Of a stretch of 64,000 bases of DNA, positions 8,550 to 17,108 are shown in pieces. Below the pieces are notes generated by a model. It worked only from the letters and a program-made list of their open reading frames with translations, searched no databases and was not told the origin of the DNA. The stretch is from the NCBI RefSeq assembly GCF_040529335.1, contig NZ_CP159534.1:5642001-5706000 (forward strand). Reading direction: 5' to 3'. How positions within the stretch are numbered: the first letter of the stretch is position 1; each line of letters opens with the position of its first letter. This DNA comes from Streptomyces sp. HUAS MG91. Its GTDB lineage: Bacteria > Actinomycetota > Actinomycetes > Streptomycetales > Streptomycetaceae. The translations under genes were made by a program, and so were the position numbers.

Positions 8550-11500
8550 TTACGCCTCGAACACCTCACGCACCAGCTGCTCCTGCTCGGCCTGGTGGCG
8601 CTTGGCCGAGCCGACCGCCGGCGACGAGGAGTGCGGCCGCGAGATGCGGCGCAGGCGCTCGCCGTGCGGGATGTCGGCGCCGACCGCCAGGTCCAGGTGG
8701 TCGATCAGGTTGAGCGCGATGAACGGCCACGCACCCTGGTTCGCCGGCTCCTCCTGCGCCCAGATGTACTTCTCGGCGTTCGGGAACTTGCTGATCTCCG
8801 CCTGGAGTTCGGCACCCGGCAGCGGGTACAGGCGCTCGACGCGGATGATCGCGGTGTCGGTGTTCCCGCTCTTCTTCCGCTCGGCCTCCAGGTCGTAGTA
8901 CAGCTTGCCCGCGACGAAGACGACCTTGCGGACCGCGTTCGCGTCCACCGTCTCGTCGCCGATGACCGGACGGAAGCCGCCCGTCGTGAACTCCTCCACC
9001 TTCGACGCGGCGGCCTTGAGGCGCAGCATCGACTTCGGGGTGAAGACCACCAGCGGCTTGTGGTGCGGGTTGTGCACCTGCCACCGCAGGAGGTGGAAGT
9101 AGTTCGACGGGAGCGTGGGCATCGCGACCGTCATGTTGTTCTGCGCGCAGAGCTGGAGGAAGCGCTCGACGCGGGCCGAGGAGTGGTCCGGGCCCTGGCC
9201 CTCGTAGCCGTGCGGGAGGAGCAGGGTGACGCCGGACGTCTGGCCCCACTTCTGCTCGGCGGCCGAGATGTACTCGTCGACGACCGTCTGCGCGCCGTTG
9301 ACGAAGTCACCGAACTGGGCTTCCCACATCACCAGGGACTCGGGACGCGCCAGCGAGTAGCCGTACTCGAAGCCCATGACCGCGTATTCGGAGAGCAGCG
9401 AGTCGTAGACGTTGTAGCGGGCCTGCTCGGGCGACAGGTAGAGCAGCGGGGTGTAGTCCTCGCCGGTCTCCCGGTCGATCAGCACCGCGTGGCGCTGGCC
9501 GAAGGTGCCGCGGCGCGAGTCCTGGCCGGACAGCCGGACCGGGGTGCCCTCCAGGAGGAGGGAACCGAGGGCCAGGGTCTCGCCCATGCCCCAGTCGATC
9601 GTCCCGTCCTCGATCATCGACGCGCGGCGCTGCAGCTGCGGCAGCAGACGCGGGTGGACCGTGATGTTGTCCGGGATGTTGACCTGGGACTCGGCGATGC
9701 GCTTGACGACCTCCTGGGAGATCGCGGTCTGCACCGGCACCGGGAACTCGGCCTGCGGCTGCGGGGAGGTCTCCTCGCTCGCGCCGGCGACGGCCTCGCG
9801 GACCTCGGTGAAGACCTTCTCCAGCTGCCCCTGGAAGTCCTGGAGCGCCTGCTCGGCCTCTTCGAGGGTGATGTCGCCGCGACCGATGAGGGACTCGGTG
9901 TAGAGCTTGCGCACCGAGCGCTTCTTGTCGATCAGGTCGTACATCAGCGGCTGGGTGAACGCCGGGTTGTCCGACTCGTTGTGACCGCGGCGGCGGTAGC
10001 AGATGAGGTCGATCACGACGTCCTTGTTGAACGCCTGACGGAACTCGAACGCGAGCCGCGCGACGCGGACGACGGCCTCGGGGTCGTCGCCGTTCACGTG
10101 GAAGATCGGCGCCTCGATCATGCGGGCCACGTCGGTGGCGTACATCGAGGAGCGCGAGGACTCCGGGGCGGCGGTGAAGCCGACCTGGTTGTTGATGACG
10201 ATGTGGACCGTGCCGCCCGTGCGGTAACCGCGCAGCTGCGACATGTTCAGCGTCTCGGCCACGACGCCCTGACCCGCGAAGGCCGCGTCACCGTGCAGGG
10301 CGACCGGCAGGACCGTGAAGTCCGTGCCGCCCTTGTTGATGATGTCCTGCTTGGCGCGGACGATGCCCTCGATGACCGGGTCGACCGTCTCCAGGTGGGA
10401 CGGGTTGGCCGCGAGCGAGACCTTGATCTGCTCGCCGTCCAGGCCGGTGAAGGTGCCCTCGGCGCCCAGGTGGTACTTCACGTCGCCGGAGCCGTGCATC
10501 GACTTCGGGTCGAGGTTGCCCTCGAACTCGCGGAAGATCTGCGCGTACGACTTGCCGACGATGTTCGCCAGCACGTTCAGGCGGCCGCGGTGGGCCATGC
10601 CGATGACGACCTCGTCGAGGCGGGCCTCGGCGGCGGAGTCGATGACCGCGTCCAGCAGCGGGACGACGGACTCGCCACCCTCCAGCGAGAAGCGCTTCTG
10701 GCCGACGAACTTCGTCTGCAGGAACGTCTCGAACGCCTCGGCCGAGTTCAGGCGGCGCAGGATCCGCAGCTGCTCCTCGCGCTCCGGCTTGGAGTGCGGG
10801 CGCTCGACGCGGTCCTGGATCCACTTGCGCTGCTTCGGGTCCTGGATGTGCATGAACTCGATGCCGACCGTGCGGACGTACGAGTCACGGAGCACGCCGA
10901 GGATGTCGCGGAGCTTCATCATCGACTTGCCGGCGAAGCCGCCGACGGCGAACTCGCGCTCCAGGTCCCACAGCGTCAGCCCGTGCTCGTTGATGTCGAG
11001 GTCGGGGTGCTTGCGCTGGCGGTACTCCAGCGGGTCGGTGTCGGCCATGACGTGGCCGCGGACCCGGTAGGAGTGGATCAGCTCGAAGACGCGGGCGGCC
11101 TTCGTGACGTCGTCGTCGTGGCTCGCGTCGATGTCCTTGAGCCAGCGGACCGGCTCGTAGGGGATGCGCAGGGCCTTGAAGATGTCGTCGTAGAACTCGT
11201 TCTCACCGAGCAGCAGGTTCGCGACGATGCGCAGGAACTCGCCGGAGGCGGCGCCCTGGATGACCCGGTGGTCGTAGGTCGACGTGAGCGTCATGACCTT
11301 CGAGATGCCGAGCTTGTTCAGCGTGTCCTGGGAGGTGCCCTGGAACTCCGCCGGGTAGTCCATCGAGCCGACGCCCATGATGACCGACTGTCCGGGCATC
11401 AGGCGCGGGACCGAGTGGACGGTGCCGAGGCCGCCGGGGTTGGTCAGGGAGACCGTGACACCGGTGAAGTCGTCCATGCCGAGCTTGCCGTCACGGGCGC

Positions 11501-12362
11501 GGCGGACGATGTCCTCGTAGGCCTGCCAGAACTCGAAGAAGTTCAGCGTCTCGGCCTTCTTGATGCCCGCGACGACCAGCTGGCGGTCGCCGTTGGGCTT
11601 CACGAGGTCGATCGCGAGGCCGAAGTTGATGTGCTCCGGCTTGACCAGGGTCGGCTTGCCGTCCTTCTGGGCGAAGGAGTAGTTCATCGACGGCATGGCC
11701 TTGATGGCCTGAACCATCGCGTACCCGATGAGGTGCGTGAAGGAGATCTTCCCGCCGCGGGCGCGCTTGAGGTGGTTGTTGATGACGATGCGGTTGTCGA
11801 ACAGCAGCTTCACCGGGACGGCGCGCACGGACGTGGCCGTGGGGACCTCGATGGAAGCGTTCATGTTCTTCGCGACGGCGGCGGCGGGACCGCGCAGCGT
11901 CACGAGCTCGGGGCCGGCAGGGGCCTCGGTCGTCACTTGTTCAGCCTTCTTCGGTGCGGGTGCGGGTGCAGGTGCGGGTGTTGCGGGGGCGGCCTTGGCG
12001 GGGGCGGAAGTCGCGGCGGCAGTCTGTGCGGGAGCTGCGGCTGCGGGCTTCGCGGCGGGCGCCTGGGCGGCGGGCGCGGCGGGGGCCTGGGCGGCGGGCG
12101 CCGGAGCGGCGGCCGGGGCCGGAGGCTTCTGGGCCGGCTGCGCTGCAGGCTCAGTCGGCGCAGCCCCCGCGGCTGCGGCACCGGGCTTGTAGTCGGCGAA
12201 GAAGTCCCACCAGGCTCGGTCAACCGAATTCGGGTCCTGGAGGTACTGCTGATAGATCTCGTCGACGAGCCACTCATTGGGACCGAAGGCGGCCGCAGGG
12301 TTTCTGCCCTGCCCGGCTTGGTCGGTCTCGGTGGTCGAGTTACTGGGGGACTGTGGCGACAC
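8550..12362 (-). CDS. kgd: Multifunctional 2-oxoglutarate decarboxylase/dehydrogenase (E1o with E2-like domain)
   Basis: An actinobacterial 2-oxoglutarate dehydrogenase component of 1270 residues that oxidatively decarboxylates 2-oxoglutarate in the TCA cycle. Order of domains: a short E1 N-terminal segment (about 20-65, ending [11 protein letters not shown]), an Ala/Pro-rich linker (about 68-145), an E2-type acyltransferase catalytic domain with the DHRVIQG histidine motif, then the thiamine diphosphate E1 domain from about residue 380 to the end. Total length and fusion match the Kgd/OdhA family. The start is a GTG at 12362 preceded by GAAGAGGGC. In related bacteria the enzyme is controlled by the FHA protein OdhI/GarA, whose gene is not in this window. 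The gene stands alone and ends at the shared terminator. Confidence 0.95.
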   Translation of the reverse strand: MSPQSPSNSTTETDQAGQGRNPAAAFGPNEWLVDEIYQQYLQDPNSVDRAWWDFFADYKPGAAAAGAAPTEPAAQPAQKPPAPAAAPAPAAQAPAAPAAQAPAAKPAAAAPAQTAAATSAPAKAAPATPAPAPAPAPKKAEQVTTEAPAGPELVTLRGPAAAVAKNMNASIEVPTATSVRAVPVKLLFDNRIVINNHLKRARGGKISFTHLIGYAMVQAIKAMPSMNYSFAQKDGKPTLVKPEHINFGLAIDLVKPNGDRQLVVAGIKKAETLNFFEFWQAYEDIVRRARDGKLGMDDFTGVTVSLTNPGGLGTVHSVPRLMPGQSVIMGVGSMDYPAEFQGTSQDTLNKLGISKVMTLTSTYDHRVIQGAASGEFLRIVANLLLGENEFYDDIFKALRIPYEPVRWLKDIDASHDDDVTKAARVFELIHSYRVRGHVMADTDPLEYRQRKHPDLDINEHGLTLWDLEREFAVGGFAGKSMMKLRDILGVLRDSYVRTVGIEFMHIQDPKQRKWIQDRVERPHSKPEREEQLRILRRLNSAEAFETFLQTKFVGQKRFSLEGGESVVPLLDAVIDSAAEARLDEVVIGMAHRGRLNVLANIVGKSYAQIFREFEGNLDPKSMHGSGDVKYHLGAEGTFTGLDGEQIKVSLAANPSHLETVDPVIEGIVRAKQDIINKGGTDFTVLPVALHGDAAFAGQGVVAETLNMSQLRGYRTGGTVHIVINNQVGFTAAPESSRSSMYATDVARMIEAPIFHVNGDDPEAVVRVARLAFEFRQAFNKDVVIDLICYRRRGHNESDNPAFTQPLMYDLIDKKRSVRKLYTESLIGRGDITLEEAEQALQDFQGQLEKVFTEVREAVAGASEETSPQPQAEFPVPVQTAISQEVVKRIAESQVNIPDNITVHPRLLPQLQRRASMIEDGTIDWGMGETLALGSLLLEGTPVRLSGQDSRRGTFGQRHAVLIDRETGEDYTPLLYLSPEQARYNVYDSLLSEYAVMGFEYGYSLARPESLVMWEAQFGDFVNGAQTVVDEYISAAEQKWGQTSGVTLLLPHGYEGQGPDHSSARVERFLQLCAQNNMTVAMPTLPSNYFHLLRWQVHNPHHKPLVVFTPKSMLRLKAAASKVEEFTTGGFRPVIGDETVDANAVRKVVFVAGKLYYDLEAERKKSGNTDTAIIRVERLYPLPGAELQAEISKFPNAEKYIWAQEEPANQGAWPFIALNLIDHLDLAVGADIPHGERLRRISRPHSSSPAVGSAKRHQAEQEQLVREVFEA

Positions 12363-12602
12363 GGCGTGAACCGCCCTCTTCCGCTTCTCACAAGGTGATG
12401 GACAGCGGGAATAAAGGCTACGCCTCCCCGGGCGGGACGTGCAGACCGGGCCGGTGATCCGTCGCGTAAGTCACACTGGAAGTCGTGTTTCGGGCCGGGA
12501 AATGGCGGGAAACAACCGGGGTTCCGCATGCGCGGATCGCCTACCCGGCACATCCGGGTACGCCAGGGCGTGGCTTGACCACCGCCTGACCGAAACCCTA
12601 CG

Positions 12603-13751
12603 TCAACTTTGCGGTCGGGGCTCTCCCGGAAGAGTGACCTTGATCCGGCAGCCCCGCTCGGATTCGGCCACACCGATCCGGCCGCCGTGCAGGTCCACGG
12701 CCCAGCGCGCGATGGCCAGGCCCAGGCCCGTGCCGCCGTCGCCCTTGCCGCTGGACCCCTGGTCCTTCGTACCGCGGTTGAAGCGCTCGAAGACCCGGTG
12801 CCACTCGGACTGCGGGATGCCGGGACCCTCGTCCTGCACCTCGATCTCCAGCGACTCCGGGTACAGCCCGCGCCGGGCCCGGACCGTGACCCGGCCGCGC
12901 GGCGGGGAGTGCTTGACGGCGTTGTCGATGAGATTCGCCACTACCTGGTGGATGCGCTCCGGATCGGCGTGCGCGGTCAGCTCCGGCGGCGACACGTCGA
13001 GGTGCAGATGGACGTCCGTCCGCGTGTGGGTGCCGGAGCCGGAGGCGATGCCGGCGCGCTGCGAGACGGCCATGTTGGCCTCCTTGAGCACGCCCGACAG
13101 GTACGGCCAGACCTCGAAGCGCCGCGCCTTGAGCGGGACGACACCGTTGTCCAGCCGGGACAGGTCGAGCAGCGTCTCCACGAGCCGGCCCAGCCGCTCC
13201 GTCTGTTTCAGAGCCGTGCGCATCGTCTCGGGGTCGGCGGACATGACACCGTCCACCACGTTCTCCAGCACCGCGCGCAGGCCCGCGATGGGGGTGCGCA
13301 GCTCGTGCGAGACGTTCGCCACGAGCTCCTTGCGCTGGTGGTCCTGGGCGGCCAGCTCGTCGGCCATGCGGTTGATGGTGACGGCCAGGTCGCCCAGCTC
13401 GTCGCGGCGGTCGGCGCCGCGCACGCGCCGCGTGTAGTCGCCGTTGGAGATCGAGCGGGCCACGGTGTTCATCTCGTCCAGCGGCGCGGTCAGCGAGTGC
13501 GCGACGAACTGCGTGATCAGCAGCGTGGCGATGATCGAGAACACCGTGATGAAGCGCAGCTCCGTCGCCGTGTACATCGCGACCATGAGCAGGCCCGTGG
13601 TGATGAAGACCGAGATGACGACGAGGGTGCCGAGCTTCGCCTTGATGGAGAAGGGGCGCAGCCCGCCGGTCACCCAGTACGGGTTCAACGGCGGCTTCAG
13701 CGCCTTCGGCCGGTCCGCCCGGCTGTGCTGTGCCCGGTCCCCGACGCTCAT
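12603..13751 (-). CDS. Two-component sensor histidine kinase
   Basis: A 382-residue membrane histidine kinase. Two membrane segments near residues 37-59 and 69-92 (VVISVFITTGLLMVAMY and VFSIIATLLITQFV) are separated by only about ten residues, so there is almost no extracytoplasmic sensor. A HAMP linker follows, then the phospho-acceptor segment VANVSHELRTP, and an ATPase domain with N box (VANLIDNAVKH) and G boxes (DEGPGIP, GTGLGLAIA). The ATG at 13751 overlaps the stop of the response regulator in an ATGA, so the pair is one operon. Position between kgd and lon matches a conserved Streptomyces pair. The stimulus is unknown; the short loop suggests sensing in the membrane or through a partner. 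Confidence 0.92.
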   Translation of the reverse strand: MSVGDRAQHSRADRPKALKPPLNPYWVTGGLRPFSIKAKLGTLVVISVFITTGLLMVAMYTATELRFITVFSIIATLLITQFVAHSLTAPLDEMNTVARSISNGDYTRRVRGADRRDELGDLAVTINRMADELAAQDHQRKELVANVSHELRTPIAGLRAVLENVVDGVMSADPETMRTALKQTERLGRLVETLLDLSRLDNGVVPLKARRFEVWPYLSGVLKEANMAVSQRAGIASGSGTHTRTDVHLHLDVSPPELTAHADPERIHQVVANLIDNAVKHSPPRGRVTVRARRGLYPESLEIEVQDEGPGIPQSEWHRVFERFNRGTKDQGSSGKGDGGTGLGLAIARWAVDLHGGRIGVAESERGCRIKVTLPGEPRPQS

Positions 13752-14485
13752 GGGTTCGGTGTCTCCAGCGCGTAGCCCACGCCGTGCACGGTGCGGATGC
13801 GCTCGGCGCCGATCTTCCGCCGCAGGGCCTTGATGTGGCTGTCGACGGTCCGGGTGCCCGAGGCGTCCGCCCAGTCCCACACCTCGGCGAGCAGCTGCTC
13901 GCGCGAGAGCACGGCGCGCGGGGTGTTCGCCAGGCACACCAGGAGGTCGAACTCGGTGGGCGTGAGGTGCACGTCCTCGTTCCTGACCCGCACCCGGCGC
14001 TGCGCGTGGTCGATCTCCAGCTCGCCGAGCCGCAGGATGCCGCTGCGCGGCGTCGAGGCGGCGACGGCCGCGCGCTCCACCCGGCGCAGCAGGACGTGCA
14101 CCCGGGCCGCCAGCTCCCGCATCGAGAACGGCTTGGTCATGTAGTCGTCGGCGCCCACGCCGAGCCCGACCAGCATGTCGGTCTCGTCGTCGCGCGCGGT
14201 CAGCATCAGCACCGGCACCGGCCGCTGGGCCTGCACCCTGCGGCACACTTCCAGGCCGTCGAAGCCCGGCAGCATGATGTCGAGGATCAGCAGGTCGGGC
14301 TGCCAGGCCTCGGCCGTGTCCACGGCGGCCGGGCCGTCCTGTGCGGTTTGCACCAGGAATCCCTCGGCGCGCAGCCGGGCGGCGATGGCGTCCACGATCG
14401 TGGGGTCGTCCTCGACGACGAGGACTCGTCGTTGAGCCCCCGCCGTCGCCGTGCTGCCGTTGTGGGAGGTGTGTGTCTGCTCCAT
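13748..14485 (-). CDS. OmpR/PhoB-family response regulator
   Basis: A 245-residue DNA-binding response regulator, first gene of the operon with the downstream kinase. The receiver domain (about 20-135) has VVEDDP, the phospho-acceptor Asp in LLILDIMLPG, and the conserved Lys in MTKPFSM. A winged-helix domain (about 150-240) carries the family pattern LSREQLLAEVW and DSHIKALRRKIG. The first about 18 residues form a low-complexity extension. The TGA overlaps the kinase ATG by four bases. The target genes cannot be read from the sequence. Confidence 0.93.
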   Translation of the reverse strand: MEQTHTSHNGSTATAGAQRRVLVVEDDPTIVDAIAARLRAEGFLVQTAQDGPAAVDTAEAWQPDLLILDIMLPGFDGLEVCRRVQAQRPVPVLMLTARDDETDMLVGLGVGADDYMTKPFSMRELAARVHVLLRRVERAAVAASTPRSGILRLGELEIDHAQRRVRVRNEDVHLTPTEFDLLVCLANTPRAVLSREQLLAEVWDWADASGTRTVDSHIKALRRKIGAERIRTVHGVGYALETPNP

Positions 14486-14578
14486 CGCCCCGCCCCTGAA
14501 TGCACGCCTTCGTGGCGCGCTTGACGCTTGAATGATCGGGTTTCGGGCCTCAGCGTACGGGGAGTTACCGCCGGTCGG

Positions 14579-15274
14579 CTACGCGCCCCGTACTGCGAGG
14601 TGCACCACGTCGGGTACGCCTCGGACAACCGGGATCTCTTCGGTGCGGACCCGTCGGAATCCGGCATTCCGCAAGGTTCCTTCGAAATTTGCGGACGGCT
14701 GTGCCGACCAGACGGCGAGCACACCGCCCGGGTTCAGGCGGGCGGCGCAGGCGGCGAGACCGGCCGGGGAGTAGAGGCCGTCGTTGTCCTCGGTGACGGT
14801 CCAGTCCGGCCCGTTGTCGATGTCGAGGCAGAGCGCGTCGTAGGCGGCGGGGCCGGTGTGCAGGTGCTCGACGAGGTCGGCCTCGACGATCTCGGTGCGG
14901 GGGTCGGCCAGCGCTTCGGCGGACAGCTCCGCCAGCGGGCCGCGCCGGTGCCAGTCGATGACGGCCGGCTCGCGCTCGACGACGGTGATCCGGCCCCAGC
15001 GCGGGTCCGCGGCGGCGTGCGCCAGCGAGAAGCCGACGCCGAGACCGCCGATCAGCACGCTCGGGCGCTCGCGGTCCGGGCCCAGTTCGCCGAGGGCGGC
15101 GTCCACGAGCAGCCGCTCGGAGCGGCCGTCGGAGGTGTCCATGAGGAAGGTGCCGTTGGCGATGATCTGGAGCAGATCACCGTGCCGGCGCAGCACCACC
15201 TCGCCGTGGGGACCCTCGCGGCGGTCCAGGACGGCAGGGGCCTCTTCCGGGTGCGCGACGCTCATGCGGACCAT
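14579..15274 (-). CDS. Spermidine-synthase-like methyltransferase-fold protein
   Basis: A protein of 231 residues (or 228 from the second ATG at 15265) with the SAM-binding fold of the spermidine synthase family. The segment VLIGGLGVGFSLA matches the glycine-rich motif, ITVVEREPAVI the acidic loop, and ALCLDIDNGPDW the conserved Asp region. It is shorter than true spermidine synthases (about 280-310) and lacks the usual N-terminal beta domain length, so polyamine synthesis is unproven. Such stand-alone proteins are common in Streptomyces next to lon. It is transcribed in the same direction as the two-component genes, 93 bases upstream of them. The frame stays open further 5', but that extension overlaps the divergent rhomboid-like gene. 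Confidence 0.75.
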   Translation of the reverse strand: MVRMSVAHPEEAPAVLDRREGPHGEVVLRRHGDLLQIIANGTFLMDTSDGRSERLLVDAALGELGPDRERPSVLIGGLGVGFSLAHAAADPRWGRITVVEREPAVIDWHRRGPLAELSAEALADPRTEIVEADLVEHLHTGPAAYDALCLDIDNGPDWTVTEDNDGLYSPAGLAACAARLNPGGVLAVWSAQPSANFEGTLRNAGFRRVRTEEIPVVRGVPDVVHLAVRGA

Positions 15275-15431
15275 CTTGGCGGACAAGGGTTTGGCACGTC
15301 GGGGGTTCGGTTGCGGACGCGGCCGGGGCCTGTGAGGTTGCTGTGCATCGCGTCTCACGTGGCGTCCGTCATAGACAGGGCGGCCGGCAGGGGCGAAGTC
15401 TGGGGCGGATGCGCGCGAAAGGGGTGCCCTC

Positions 15432-16238
15432 GTGGAACCAGCAGGCGTGATCACCGGTGCCGGTGAGACGGCGGTCGCCGACGGCCGCCCGCTCGACGGC
15501 ATCCCCGCGCAGGCCGGGCCTCCGGCGCTGGAGACGGTGCGCCGCACCGGCCCCCGCCGCCTGCGGCCGTGGCTGCTGCTGCCCACCCCCACCGGCACCC
15601 CGTTCACCTTCGGGTACGCGGCCGTGCTCGCCGTCACCTCGCTCTACATGGAGTTCGCGCCGCCGGACGCGGTGTCCGCCGCGCTGCGTGCGTCCAGCAC
15701 CGATGTCACCCATCTGGCCCAGTCCCCGGCACTCGTCCTGGTGGCGAGCGCGCTGTGGATCGCGGGCGGCCTCACATCCCCCTTCGTGATCGCCTTCGTG
15801 GTCGTGCTGACCGCGCTGGAGCGCCGGATAGGGGGCCTGCGCACGGCGGCCGTCTTCCTGCTCGGCCATGTCCTGGCGACGCTGGCCACCGAGGTGCCGG
15901 TGGGCCTGTCGGTGGCGGCGGGCCATCTGCCGGACAGCTCGCTGCACCGCCTCGACTACGGCATCAGCTTCGGCGTCGCCGCGAGCATCGGCGCCCTCGC
16001 CGGACTGCTCACGCCCTGGCTGCGCTGGCTGATGCTGGCCGTGTTCGCGGCGACGCTGATCCAGGACCTGATCGCCTTCACGGACCCGATGACCAGCTGG
16101 GGCCACCTGCTGGCCCTGGCCATAGGAATCGGAACCTGGCCGTTGGTCCGCCGCTGGCGCCGAATGAGCCCCTCCGCCACGACAAGCGCGTACGGCAGAG
16201 CGAGCACCTCCGCCACAACAAGCCCCTCCGGCGATTGA
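15432..16238 (+). CDS. Rhomboid-like membrane protein
   Basis: A polytopic membrane protein of 268 residues with about six hydrophobic segments between residues 55 and 240. The segment Gly177-Ile-Ser179-Phe-Gly181 fits the rhomboid catalytic GxSxG motif, and His225 (SWGHLLALA) lies in a late membrane segment where the rhomboid His would be. Intramembrane serine protease activity is therefore possible. Many actinobacterial members annotated as rhomboid-like have not been tested. The GTG start at 15432 is the only good start before the first membrane segment. The last about 10 codons run into a dispersed repeat that supplies the stop codon, so the C-terminal tail is probably not conserved. Confidence 0.7.
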   Translation: MEPAGVITGAGETAVADGRPLDGIPAQAGPPALETVRRTGPRRLRPWLLLPTPTGTPFTFGYAAVLAVTSLYMEFAPPDAVSAALRASSTDVTHLAQSPALVLVASALWIAGGLTSPFVIAFVVVLTALERRIGGLRTAAVFLLGHVLATLATEVPVGLSVAAGHLPDSSLHRLDYGISFGVAASIGALAGLLTPWLRWLMLAVFAATLIQDLIAFTDPMTSWGHLLALAIGIGTWPLVRRWRRMSPSATTSAYGRASTSATTSPSGD

Positions 16239-16266
16239 GGAGCGGGGTCCGGGGCGGAGCCCCGAG
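16221..16266 (+). repeat. Dispersed Streptomyces repeat, copy 1
   Basis: A 46-base unit beginning AGCCCCTCCGGCGATTGAGG and ending in a CCGGGG..CCCCG hairpin. A near-identical unit lies at 28173-28218. Here it contains the stop codon of the rhomboid-like gene. Units of this kind are found at many gene ends in Streptomyces and may act as terminators. Confidence 0.75.
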
Positions 16267-16297
16267 ACCTCAGCCACGACAGGCCCGCACCCGGAAT

Positions 16298-16945
16298 TCA
16301 GCCCACGAACTTCGCATTGGTGAGCGGCGCCACGACCTCCCACCCCAGCGACTCGTACAGCAACCGCCCGGCGGGAGTGCACGCGAGAACCCCACGCACC
16401 GCCCCCTGCTCATACGCGGCCGCGTGCAACGTGCGCATCACGACGCTGCCGAGCCCCTTCCGGCGATGGTCCGGCGCCGTCTCGATCTGATCGACGGTGG
16501 CGCTGGCGCCGACCGGCGCCACCTGCCCGCGCGCGGCGAACGCCCCGTCGGCGTCGGTCACCAGCACCCGGGTGACGCCCCCGCGGGCCCAGGTGCGCAG
16601 CCGGTACCCGGCCGGGGCCCCGGGCGCGGGCGCCGGGCCCAGCCCGGTCGTCATCAGGAAGTCGTCCGCGCCGTACGGCTCCCAGTCCGCCCCGAGCCAG
16701 GGCAGCACCCGCTCGCGGTCGGCGAAGATCTTCAGATGGGTGCCGCGGCCGGTGGTCGCCCCGGCGACCTTGCGGACGTCGTCCTCGCGCAGGCCGTCGT
16801 TCGTGGCGTCGAACACGTGCCGCCCGACCTGTTCCGCCAGGCCGACATAAATCGTGTACCCCCATGGTTCGACCAGAGGGGGAGCGGCTCCCCGGGAGAC
16901 GGCCCAGCCGTCGACCCAGTCGCGTACATGGCGCTCGCCGGTCAT
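16298..16945 (-). CDS. GNAT-family N-acetyltransferase
   Basis: A 215-residue protein with a C-terminal GNAT acetyltransferase domain (about 115-215). The acetyl-CoA binding motif A reads APDHRRKGLGSVVM, matching R/Q-x-x-G-x-G/A, followed by AGRLLYESLGWE typical of motif B. The N-terminal half (about 1-110) is a lineage-specific extension. The ATG at 16945 was chosen because GGGGGTG precedes it; an in-frame ATG at 16993 has no good ribosome site. The substrate cannot be told. It lies convergent to the rhomboid-like gene and divergent from lon, with its start about 160 bases upstream of the lon start. Confidence 0.85.
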   Translation of the reverse strand: MTGERHVRDWVDGWAVSRGAAPPLVEPWGYTIYVGLAEQVGRHVFDATNDGLREDDVRKVAGATTGRGTHLKIFADRERVLPWLGADWEPYGADDFLMTTGLGPAPAPGAPAGYRLRTWARGGVTRVLVTDADGAFAARGQVAPVGASATVDQIETAPDHRRKGLGSVVMRTLHAAAYEQGAVRGVLACTPAGRLLYESLGWEVVAPLTNAKFVG

Positions 16946-17066
16946 GCGCACCCCCGGTGTAATAGTTGAAGACGGTAAGTGAACCTTACGCACCGCGCGC
17001 GGTTCCCGGGCAGAGGTGATCGCTCAGAGCGAACGCCCGGCCGGGAACATCCGAGGCCTCCCGTGC

Positions 17067-17087
17067 ATTGAGTCGACATAGCTCAAC
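17067..17087 (+). promoter_or_regulatory. HAIR element, HspR operator of lon
   Basis: TTGAG (17068-17072), nine bases, then CTCAA (17082-17086). This matches the HAIR consensus CTTGAGT-N7-ACTCAAG except for the two outermost bases and one inner base. It lies 22 bases upstream of the lon ATG. lon of Streptomyces is a known HspR/HAIR heat-shock target. Confidence 0.8.
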
Positions 17088-17108
17088 TTGACTGCCAAAG
17101 GGGAGATC

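Noticed and set aside
8043..12398. Very long plus-strand frame over kgd
   Set aside because: Antisense to an unambiguous kgd; the product is repetitive Leu/Arg/Asp sequence without domains.
14486..15637. N-terminal extension of the spermidine-synthase-like gene to 15637
   Set aside because: It would overlap the start of the divergent rhomboid-like gene and is Arg/Pro-rich without family similarity.
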